Shown piece after piece: positions 6,436-12,484 of a DNA stretch of 13,060 bases. Under the pieces are notes generated by a model. That model made no database searches. It was given only the letters and a program-made list of their open reading frames with translations, and was not told the DNA's origin. Numbering within the stretch: the stretch's first letter is position 1; every line of letters starts with the position of its first letter. Position numbers and translations under genes: made by a program. The stretch covers positions 1 to 13,060 of the forward strand of contig WGSQ01000037.1 in NCBI GenBank assembly GCA_014871605.1. Reading direction: 5' to 3'. This DNA is from Collinsella sp. GTDB lineage: Bacteria > Actinomycetota > Coriobacteriia > Coriobacteriales > Coriobacteriaceae.

Positions 6436-6816
6436 ATGGACGAGAACAAGATGGAATGGCGCGAGTATGCGCGCTATGCCGAGATGTCGGTCGAGGAGTT
6501 GGCGCGCGATTGCGAGGTGCAGGTATTTCGCGCGACGGGTCCGGGCGGACAGGGCGTGAACACGACGGACTCGGCGGTACGCATGAAACATATTCCTTCG
6601 GGGATTGTCGTGACGGCGCGTGAGAGCCGCAGCCAGTTTCAGAATCGTAGCTGCTGTCTGCGTAAGCTGCGCGCTGAGCTTGAGCGTCGCGGGCGTCCAC
6701 CGCGCCGACGCGTAAAGACCAAGGTGCCACAGCGATCGCGCCAGCGCAGGCTCAACGACAAACACTTCACCGCCATTAAAAAGGCCAACCGTCGCAAACC
6801 GGGCAGCGACGAATAG
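6436..6816 (+). CDS. Small GGQ peptidyl-tRNA hydrolase / release factor-like protein (ArfB-like)
   Basis: A 126-residue protein made of the catalytic RF-1 domain alone. It keeps the GGQ loop (GPGGQGVNTTDSAVRM, residues 35-50; G37 G38 Q39), which triggers hydrolysis of peptidyl-tRNA in the ribosome. It lacks the codon-recognition domains of RF1 and RF2. The C-terminus is strongly basic (RRGRPPRRR and SRQRRLNDKHFTAIKKANRRK), like the ArfB/YaeJ tail that enters the empty mRNA channel of stalled ribosomes. A ribosome-rescue role is therefore inferred. A PrfH-like factor is less likely at this length. ATG 6436 is preceded at seven bases by GAGGGGGGGG, an unusual run of eight G at 6421-6428 serving as the ribosome site. 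Related palindromes flank the gene on both sides. Confidence 0.85.
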   Translation: MDENKMEWREYARYAEMSVEELARDCEVQVFRATGPGGQGVNTTDSAVRMKHIPSGIVVTARESRSQFQNRSCCLRKLRAELERRGRPPRRRVKTKVPQRSRQRRLNDKHFTAIKKANRRKPGSDE

Positions 6817-6825
6817 CCTCCTCAT

Positions 6826-6894
6826 AAGTTGCGGTGAAATAGGGACTGTTTTGCGGTTTTAGCTGCATAAACAGTCCCTATTTCACCGCAACTT
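6826..6894. repeat. 26-bp perfect inverted repeat (REP-like) between convergent genes
   Basis: The 26-base arm at 6826-6851 is an exact reverse complement of 6869-6894, around a 17-base loop that can add a TGC/GCA pairing. It lies 9 bases after the ArfB-like stop and 8 bases from the stop of the kinase gene on the other strand. No T-tract follows on either strand. The arm contains GTGAAATAGGGACTGT, matching the palindrome at 6381 at 14 of 16 bases. It could help end transcription from both sides, but its perfection and kinship suggest a dispersed repeat. Confidence 0.9.
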
Positions 6895-6902
6895 GGGTGG
6901 GG

Positions 6903-7865
6903 TTAGCGGGTTGGGTGCCAGACCTGGAGGGCGCCGGGTAGAATGTCGACTTCGATGCGCGAGGCGACGATGGGCTCGCCGTCGGCCTGGATGGGGTAGT
7001 CGGGCTCCTCAAAGGTGAGTTCTGCATGACGGCAACGACGCATGCGAACCGGCGGCAGCTTGGTGTGGTGGCCATCCTTGGCCGAAAGGAACATGGGAAG
7101 CGCGATCGCGCGCGGAACGGGGCCGCAGGCGTAACAAACGTCGAGGATGCCGTCGCACGGGTCGGCATCGGGACAGATGCGATAGCCCGAGCCATAGGTA
7201 GGACCCAGCTGAATCGCCATGATAATCGCCCGCACGCGCTCGGCGGGCGCCCCGTTAAAGCTGACTGTCATGGGGTAGTTGCGATAGCGTAGGCCAAACT
7301 GCTCAAGTCCCGAGAGGGTGTAGAGCGGCGCGCCGGTGAGACCCGTCTTTTTGCGCAGCTCGGTGGTGCCCAGGCCGATGGCGGCATCGATGCCGATCGA
7401 AAGCGTCTGGTCGAAGTACTCAACGGTAGCCTCGCCGCTGCCGCTCGCAGGGCTCCAAGAGCGAATGCGCCCGATGTCCTGACGCTGCAGCTCGCAGGTG
7501 AGCAGCGCGCCAAAATCCTTGCCGGAGAAATCGTCGATGCCGAGCGTCTGGGCAAAATCGTTGCCGGAGCCCACGGGCAGGACGGCAAGAGCGGGGCGGG
7601 TGTCCTCCTTTTGCGTCATAAGCCCGTTGACGACCTCGTGGATCACGCCGTCGCCGCCGAGTGCGATAACGGTGCGATAGTCCGTTGCCTGGGCGGCCAG
7701 CTCTTTGGCGTGTCCCATGTGCTCGGTAAGCACCAGGTCAAACTGGGATGTGCGTGCAGTCATGTCCAAAAAGCGCTGCAGGCGCTCGGCAACTTCGCGC
7801 GCCGCACCCGACTGGGCGGCTGGGTTGGCGATGATGAGCGTGCGACCAAAATCAGTTGCGTGCAT
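6903..7865 (-). CDS. Diacylglycerol kinase-like lipid kinase (DAGK catalytic domain)
   Basis: A 320-residue protein of the DgkB/YegS-type soluble lipid kinase family, which phosphorylates diacylglycerol or related lipids at the membrane with ATP. The N-terminal nucleotide fold shows NPAAQSG (14-20), the GGDG loop in LGGDGVIHEVVNG (69-81) and PVGSGNDFA (97-105). The C-terminal beta-rich domain follows, ending with QADGEP and the LQVWHP tail typical of the family. The frame is open further upstream, to a GTG at 7937 and an ATG at 7889, but only ATG 7865 has a ribosome site (GGGAG, complement of 7873-7877, seven bases away). The gene lies 87 bases downstream of the ClC gene on the same strand with no terminator between, so the two may be cotranscribed. 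The exact lipid substrate is unknown. Confidence 0.9.
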   Translation of the reverse strand: MHATDFGRTLIIANPAAQSGAAREVAERLQRFLDMTARTSQFDLVLTEHMGHAKELAAQATDYRTVIALGGDGVIHEVVNGLMTQKEDTRPALAVLPVGSGNDFAQTLGIDDFSGKDFGALLTCELQRQDIGRIRSWSPASGSGEATVEYFDQTLSIGIDAAIGLGTTELRKKTGLTGAPLYTLSGLEQFGLRYRNYPMTVSFNGAPAERVRAIIMAIQLGPTYGSGYRICPDADPCDGILDVCYACGPVPRAIALPMFLSAKDGHHTKLPPVRMRRCRHAELTFEEPDYPIQADGEPIVASRIEVDILPGALQVWHPTR

Positions 7866-7952
7866 GGGGCGACTCCCGGCGTGTGACATGGCAGTGCGGT
7901 CGCGCTCAGGTCGAATTGCCCCTGATTGTGGCTGCACGTCGAATACTTACGT

Positions 7953-9374
7953 CTACTCTATCAGGTCGTTGTGGCGCTCGATAGCATCCGCTACCGTACC
8001 GCCCTCATCCACAATAAGCGAACGGCGCTTGGGCGAGATGATGCGCTGGGCGGGGTACACGCCGCGGTGTCCGGCGGCTAGGTAGCTGATAAAGGCCACG
8101 ATGACAAAGAACCCGGCTGCCGTGCCGTGGAACAGGTCGATGGCCATCATACAGGTGGTGATGGGCACGTTAAGGCCGGCGCAGAACACGCCGAGCATGC
8201 CCAGCGCTGCCAGAAAGCTGGGATCGATTCCGACGAGGCAACCGATCCAGCCACCGAGTGCCGCACCGATGCCAAACAGGGGCGTGACCTCGCCGCCTTG
8301 GAGGCCCGCGCCCAGGGTAAGCGCTGTGACGACCAACTTGATGACTGCGTCCGCTAGGGTGGTGTTGCCGGCAAATCCGGCGCCGGAAAGCCACATGGAA
8401 AGGCCGGCGTAGTCCCAGGCGTCGAGGAGGGCATAGGCGGCCAAAACCACGAGTGCGCCTATGAGTGCGCGAATAAGGTAATTGGTGATAAAGCGACCGT
8501 ACAGGCTCTTGACGGTTCGAACCGACCAGGCAAAGAGGCGTGCCGTCAGACCGAAGATAATTGCGCTGATAACAACGATGACGACCGTTTTGGGCGTCAT
8601 GGCGGGAACGCTGGCGATGACATTCGCTTCGTACTCGGTACCCAGGGCGAGTGATGTAAAGTAGCCGGTAAATGAGGCGACCAGGCAGTAGATGCCTGCG
8701 GTGTAGTCGATCTTGCCGATAAAGCACATCTCCATGCCAAAGAAGGCCCCGGCAAGGGGCGAACCGAATACGGCTCCAAAGGCCGACGAGATGCCGGCGA
8801 GCATGAGGTCGTGGTGGTCATGTTTTTTGAGGTGGGCGAGGCTCGAGATGTTGCTGGCGATGGTGCCGCCAATCTGCACCGCGGCTCCCTCGCGACCGGC
8901 CGATCCGCCCGTGAGGTGCGTGAGCGTAGAGCACACAAACGTGAGGACGGCCATGCGCATATGGATGAGGCGGGTGCCCAGGGCGGAATCGATGACCAGG
9001 TTGTTACCTCGTTTGGCGGCAAGGCCGTGGTTTTTGTACACCCATGCGGTGGCAACACCCACAACGGGAAGCAACGCGTAAATCCACACGTGGTGCTCGC
9101 GATAATCGGTCGCGATATTCAGCGAGGCCAAAAATGCCCAAGCGGCAACGCCCATGGCGAGCGAGACGATGACCACGAGCGCGAGCAGCTTGGCGCTTGC
9201 AAGTAGGTTACGGGCGTTGCGGCGTGTGTCGGCGGCCAAGAGATGCTCGGAGCGGGTGAGCTGATGCCTGCCTGCCGTGATGGCGTCGTTCAGGGAGAAA
9301 AAGCCGCCGTCGTCGAGCGGCTGGGGATGATCCTGCGCTTCGTTTGCGCTTTCGGGTTTGTCGTTATGAGCCAT
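7953..9374 (-). CDS. ClC-family anion channel/antiporter
   Basis: A 473-residue membrane protein of the ClC family. After a polar cytoplasmic N-terminus of about 60 residues come many hydrophobic helices. Selectivity motifs are GNNLVID (123-129) at the usual GSGIP position, GGSAGREGAAVQ (156-167) with gating glutamate E162, GSPLAG (204-209) and GGEVTPLF (360-367) at the GxFxP position. The non-canonical first and last motifs recall ClC proteins of the fluoride-exporting clade as I remember them, but chloride cannot be excluded. Aligning GSPLAGAFFGMEM with the E. coli antiporter puts M216 at its internal proton-transfer glutamate. There are no CBS domains. AGAGG five bases before ATG 9374 supports this start over the ATG at 9401. 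It diverges from moeA. Confidence 0.9.
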   Translation of the reverse strand: MAHNDKPESANEAQDHPQPLDDGGFFSLNDAITAGRHQLTRSEHLLAADTRRNARNLLASAKLLALVVIVSLAMGVAAWAFLASLNIATDYREHHVWIYALLPVVGVATAWVYKNHGLAAKRGNNLVIDSALGTRLIHMRMAVLTFVCSTLTHLTGGSAGREGAAVQIGGTIASNISSLAHLKKHDHHDLMLAGISSAFGAVFGSPLAGAFFGMEMCFIGKIDYTAGIYCLVASFTGYFTSLALGTEYEANVIASVPAMTPKTVVIVVISAIIFGLTARLFAWSVRTVKSLYGRFITNYLIRALIGALVVLAAYALLDAWDYAGLSMWLSGAGFAGNTTLADAVIKLVVTALTLGAGLQGGEVTPLFGIGAALGGWIGCLVGIDPSFLAALGMLGVFCAGLNVPITTCMMAIDLFHGTAAGFFVIVAFISYLAAGHRGVYPAQRIISPKRRSLIVDEGGTVADAIERHNDLIE

Positions 9375-9403
9375 ACGTTCCTCTTTTAGGTTGCAACGCA
9401 AGC

Positions 9404-9409
9404 ATTATA
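9404..9409 (-). promoter_or_regulatory. Candidate -10 box of the ClC gene
   Basis: The minus strand reads a perfect TATAAT here, 29 bases before the chosen start codon. No good -35 is seen 16-18 bases upstream. Another minus-strand TATAAT lies at 9520-9525 and overlaps the plus-strand moeA candidate, so the true start site is uncertain. Confidence 0.35.
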
Positions 9410-9521
9410 AAACGCGGTAAACGCGACGAGCCGGTGGGTTGGTTTCCATTCTGTTTCGCGGCCTGCAACCGACAGGTGTATTTGCGGGTACAGGCCAAGT
9501 CGCGGCCGCGCGTCGGGGGAT

Positions 9522-9566
9522 TATACTGAGACAAGCATAAAGAATCGGCGCCCCTGTTGTGCGCCG
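9522..9566 (+). promoter_or_regulatory. Candidate moeA promoter box and leader hairpin
   Basis: TATACT at 9522-9527 is a possible -10; no good -35 is visible. Transcription from about 9534 would give a 50-base leader carrying a perfect 6-bp hairpin (CGGCGC 9546-9551 with GCGCCG 9561-9566) just before the AAGAGG ribosome site at 9574-9579. The leader is too short for the known molybdenum cofactor riboswitch. Confidence 0.35.
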
Positions 9567-9584
9567 TGGCATTAAGAGGTGCAT

Positions 9585-10847
9585 ATGGCAGAGAAACTCA
9601 TTCCGCTGGAGGACGCGCAGTCGATTGTTCTGTCGCACGTTGTTCCGACCGATCTCGTCGAGACTCCCGTGTGGCAGGCCACCGGTCTTCCCTTGGCCGA
9701 GGACGCGGTGGCCGATATCGACATTTCGCCGTTTGCCAACAGCGCTATGGACGGATATGCCGTGCGGTCGGCGGACTTGGCGCAGGCATCTGGCGAGGCA
9801 CCGGTGACGCTCTATGTTATTGGACACGAGGCCGCGGGCCATGTGTTTGAGGGCGCAATCGGCGCGGGCGAGACGGTCCGCATCATGACGGGCGCGCCGG
9901 TACCCGAAGGTGCCGATGCCGTGGTGAAGTACGAGATCGTCGATGTGCTCGTCGGTGACGGCAACGAGGGCTCGCGTGTGAGGTTTTCTGCGCCGGCCAA
10001 GGCAGGGGAGAACGTTCGCTCTGCTGCCGAGGAGGCCCATGCCGGCGATGTTGTGATGCACGCCGGCGAGGTCGTGGCTCCGGCGGGTGCGGGTCTGCTG
10101 GCAAGCGCCGGATACGCGAGCGTGAAGGTGCACGCTGCCCCGCGTGTGGGCATCATCTCGCTGGGCACGGAGCTGGTCGCGCCGAGTGAGCTGCCGGCGC
10201 GCGGGCAGATTCGCGACTCCAACTCGTCGGCGTTAATGGCCGAAGCACTCGATGCCGGCGCCGAGCCCGTGTTCTACGGCATTGCGCCCGATGATGAGCA
10301 GGCGATTGCCGAGCTGGTGCATCGTGCCGTGCAGGAGTGCGATTTTGTCATTACGAGCGGTGGTGCCTCGGCGGGTGACTACGCCTACGTGACGGCGCTG
10401 GTTAAGCGCGAGGGCGAGGTGCTCTTCGATCGCATCTCGATGCGTCCCGGCAAGGCCATCACGTTTGGCCTGCTTGGGGGCAAGCCGTATTTGGGGCTTT
10501 CGGGCAATCCCGCGGCGGCGTATGTGGGCTTTGAGATGCTCGCGCGCCCGGCGATCCGCAAGATGCGCGGCTTTGCCGAGGGCGTGCGTCCCGTGCAGCA
10601 GGCGACGCTCACACACGGCGTGAAAAAGCGCCAGGACCGACGCTTCTTCGATCGCGCCACGGTTTTGCGCGACCCCGAGACCGGTGAGCTGTTGGTGACC
10701 GAGGCCAAGACGCAGAATTCGGCGCTGCTCGGCACGATGCAGCGTGCCAACTGCCTGTTGCGTATTGACGAAGGACCGTGCGAGCTCAAGGCGGGCGACG
10801 TCGTGGACGTCGTGCGTGTCGACCTGCCTGAGGGCACGGTGCTATAG
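9585..10847 (+). CDS. moeA: Molybdopterin molybdenumtransferase MoeA
   Basis: A 420-residue cytosolic enzyme that inserts molybdate into adenylylated molybdopterin to give molybdenum cofactor. The normal MoeA domains are present: NSAMDGYAV (52-60), ETVRIMTGAPVPEGADAVV (96-114), LGTELV (193-198), GQIRDSNS (207-214), TSGGASAGDYAYV (257-269; the usual GGVSVGDYD with small substitutions, D265 kept), MRPGKAITFG (286-295) and GLSGNPAAA (304-312), followed by the beta-barrel domain IV ending at 420. AAGAGG at 9574-9579 lies five bases before ATG 9585; a GTG at 9579 overlaps the ribosome site and is less likely. The next gene's SD overlaps this stop codon, so the two are an operon and likely translationally coupled. 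Confidence 0.95.
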   Translation: MAEKLIPLEDAQSIVLSHVVPTDLVETPVWQATGLPLAEDAVADIDISPFANSAMDGYAVRSADLAQASGEAPVTLYVIGHEAAGHVFEGAIGAGETVRIMTGAPVPEGADAVVKYEIVDVLVGDGNEGSRVRFSAPAKAGENVRSAAEEAHAGDVVMHAGEVVAPAGAGLLASAGYASVKVHAAPRVGIISLGTELVAPSELPARGQIRDSNSSALMAEALDAGAEPVFYGIAPDDEQAIAELVHRAVQECDFVITSGGASAGDYAYVTALVKREGEVLFDRISMRPGKAITFGLLGGKPYLGLSGNPAAAYVGFEMLARPAIRKMRGFAEGVRPVQQATLTHGVKKRQDRRFFDRATVLRDPETGELLVTEAKTQNSALLGTMQRANCLLRIDEGPCELKAGDVVDVVRVDLPEGTVL

Positions 10848-10857
10848 GAGGAATACT

Positions 10858-11337
10858 ATGGACTTGAAGATTTCGATTGTGACGTGCTCGGATACGCGCG
10901 ATCTTGCCCAGGACGAGGCTGGAGCCGCCCTCGAGGAACTTATCGAGGCGCAGGGCTGGACGGTCGCCTCACATGTGGTCGTGCGCGACGACGTCAGCGA
11001 AATCGGTGATGCCATTGTGGAAGCCGCCGATGAGTGCCACGCCAATGTCGTGCTCACCTGCGGCGGCACGGGTCTTTCGATGCGCGATGTAACGCCCGAG
11101 GCGACGCGTTCCGTCTGCGACCGCGATGTGCCGGGTATTGCCGAGGCGATTCGCGCGTACTCGATGACCAAGACTCGCCGCGCCATGCTCTCGCGCGCTA
11201 TTTGCATGCAACGAGGTCATACGCTTGTCGTAAACTTTCCCGGTTCCACCAAGGCTGCTCGCGAAAGCTGGGATGCCATAGCGGATCAGCTGGAGCACGC
11301 GGCTCAGATGACGGCGGGCGGGGGACATACCAACTAA
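10858..11337 (+). CDS. MogA/MoaB-type molybdopterin adenylyltransferase
   Basis: A 159-residue cytosolic protein of the MogA/MoaB family, which adenylylates molybdopterin with ATP before MoeA adds molybdate. The fold signature is plain: IVTCSDTRD at the N-terminus, TCGGTGLSMRDVTPEAT (67-83) with the GGTG loop and D77, and VNFPGS (125-130) in place of NLPGS. The length fits the single-domain MoaB/MogA proteins. AGGAGG (10846-10851) overlaps the moeA TAG stop and is six bases before ATG 10858, so expression should follow moeA. Sequence alone does not separate the MogA and MoaB names. A terminator follows at 11351. Confidence 0.93.
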   Translation: MDLKISIVTCSDTRDLAQDEAGAALEELIEAQGWTVASHVVVRDDVSEIGDAIVEAADECHANVVLTCGGTGLSMRDVTPEATRSVCDRDVPGIAEAIRAYSMTKTRRAMLSRAICMQRGHTLVVNFPGSTKAARESWDAIADQLEHAAQMTAGGGHTN

Positions 11338-11350
11338 GCGGTTTACCTGC

Positions 11351-11387
11351 GGCGGGGCGACCTGAATGGCTGCTCCGCCTTTGTTTT
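11351..11387 (+). terminator. Intrinsic terminator of the moeA-mogA operon
   Basis: GGCGGGGC (11351-11358) pairs with GCTCCGCC (11372-11379), eight pairs with one G-U, around a 13-base loop. TTTGTTTT follows at 11380-11387. It begins 13 bases after the stop of the second gene and separates the biosynthetic pair from modA. Confidence 0.78.
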
Positions 11388-11426
11388 CCGCCGAAGCGAC
11401 GCCGAGGTGCACGGTAATTCGAAACT

Positions 11427-11480
11427 ATATTCTCTGACGAGAATAATTTCTCACTATCATTATTCGCGCAGAAGTATAAT
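11427..11480 (+). promoter_or_regulatory. modA promoter region with overlapping AT-rich palindromes (candidate operator)
   Basis: A perfect -10 TATAAT lies at 11475-11480 without a good -35. Just upstream, in an AT-rich island, three inverted repeats overlap: TATTCTC-TGAC-GAGAATA (11428-11445), GAGAA-TAAT-TTCTC (11439-11452) and GAATAAT/ATTATTC (11441-11447 with 11459-11465). They cover the -15 to -60 area where a regulator would act. The regulator is unknown; the sequence is unlike the classic E. coli ModE site as I remember it. Confidence 0.5.
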
Positions 11481-11496
11481 CTAATTACAGAATAAA

Positions 11497-11518
11497 GCCC
11501 GCGGTGGGGTACCCGGGC
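11497..11518 (+). other. Small hairpin in the modA leader
   Basis: GCCCG-C-GGT pairs with ACC-CGGGC around a GGGGT loop, eight pairs with one bulged C. No T-tract follows, so it is not a terminator. It starts about 10 bases after the predicted transcription start and ends 10 bases before the AAAGGG ribosome site at 11529-11534, where it could stabilise or regulate the message. Confidence 0.4.
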
Positions 11519-11540
11519 AAAACGTCCGAAAGGGTTGAAT

Positions 11541-12416
11541 ATGTTCGATATGGTTTCTCGCCGCGGTTTTGTCTCGCTTTCTGCTGCCGCTGCCGCCGGC
11601 CTTGGCCTTGCTGGCTGCTCGGGCAACAAGACGTCCGAGCCTGCTGGTTCCGATGCCGGCTCCGCCAAGTCTTCCTCTAAGAAGAAGGCTGTCGAGCTGC
11701 AGGTCTTTGCCGCCAACTCGTTGGAGAAGGCCCTGCCCGAGGTTCAGGAGCTCTACACCGACCAGACCGGCACCACCTTTGCCGATACGCAGTTTAAGGC
11801 CTCCGGCGACCTCGTTGAGCAGATGAAGGCCGGCGCCACGGTCGACGTGCTCATCACGGCCTCCAAGGGCACCATGGACGACGCCGAAGCCGCCGAGCTC
11901 GTCGATGCCGCCACGCGTGAGGACATGTTCGTCAACGACCTCGTGATCATTCGCGCCGAGGGCTCCGACACCAAGGTCGAGGCCATCGCCGACGTCGCGA
12001 ACCTGGACGGCAAGATCGCCATCGGCGATGCCAAGACCGTTCCGGCCGGCAAGTACGCCAACCAGGCGCTGGCATCTGTGGGCCTCTACACCGGCACCGA
12101 GGGCGATGACGGCGAGTACGCGCCCGAGATCGCCGACAAGGTCGCGCTGGCCGACAAGGTCGGTACCGCCGCCGCCTACGTGTCCACGGGCGACTGCGTG
12201 GCCGGTTTTGTCTACAGCTCTGACATCTTCCGCTACGACGGCATCGAGGAGGCCTTCGTGTGCCCCGAGGACTCGCACAAGCCCATCGTGTATCCGGGCG
12301 CCGTGGCCGAGAGCTCCGAGCATGCCGACGAAGCCAAGGCGTTCATCGACTTCTGTCTGACCAACAAAAAGGCCCAGAAGATTTGGGCCAAGTACGGCTT
12401 TGAGCTTTACGAGTAG
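11541..12416 (+). CDS. modA: Molybdate-binding lipoprotein of ABC transporter
   Basis: A 291-residue extracellular solute-binding protein that captures molybdate (or tungstate) for an ABC importer. The N-terminus has SRRGFVSL (residues 6-13), a twin-arginine-like signal, a hydrophobic stretch, and lipobox LAGC with lipid-bearing C26, followed by a Ser/Lys-rich linker to about residue 48. The binding domain shows FAANSLEKALPEV (56-68), FKASGDLVEQM (85-95) and VDVLITAS (101-108), whose serines S60 and S89 usually hold the oxyanion, then VPAGKYANQAL (168-178) and GDCVAGFVYSSD (217-228). AAAGGG lies six bases before ATG 11541; a TTG at 11535 is too close to it. It follows the cofactor genes, which supports molybdate as ligand. 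No modB or modC is visible in the window. Confidence 0.93.
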   Translation: MFDMVSRRGFVSLSAAAAAGLGLAGCSGNKTSEPAGSDAGSAKSSSKKKAVELQVFAANSLEKALPEVQELYTDQTGTTFADTQFKASGDLVEQMKAGATVDVLITASKGTMDDAEAAELVDAATREDMFVNDLVIIRAEGSDTKVEAIADVANLDGKIAIGDAKTVPAGKYANQALASVGLYTGTEGDDGEYAPEIADKVALADKVGTAAAYVSTGDCVAGFVYSSDIFRYDGIEEAFVCPEDSHKPIVYPGAVAESSEHADEAKAFIDFCLTNKKAQKIWAKYGFELYE

Positions 12417-12484
12417 TGCGGCTTGGCGCGATAATTCCATCGTTTTGTGTTTCACTCCGTCCTTGTATTCGCTTGGAGCTTTTC

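Noticed and set aside
6381..6894. The two palindromes as ends of an insertion sequence carrying the ArfB-like gene
   Set aside because: The two are self-complementary palindromes of different length rather than terminal inverted repeats, there is no transposase between them, and no target-site duplication is evident.
9375..9584. Fluoride riboswitch for clc or molybdenum cofactor riboswitch for moeA
   Set aside because: The leaders are short from the visible -10 boxes, and neither the conserved fluoride-aptamer opening nor the extended Moco fold is seen. A covariance-model search would be decisive.
11481..12455. Open minus-strand frame covering all of modA
   Set aside because: It is the antisense shadow of a confidently identified modA and has no ribosome site or recognisable domain.
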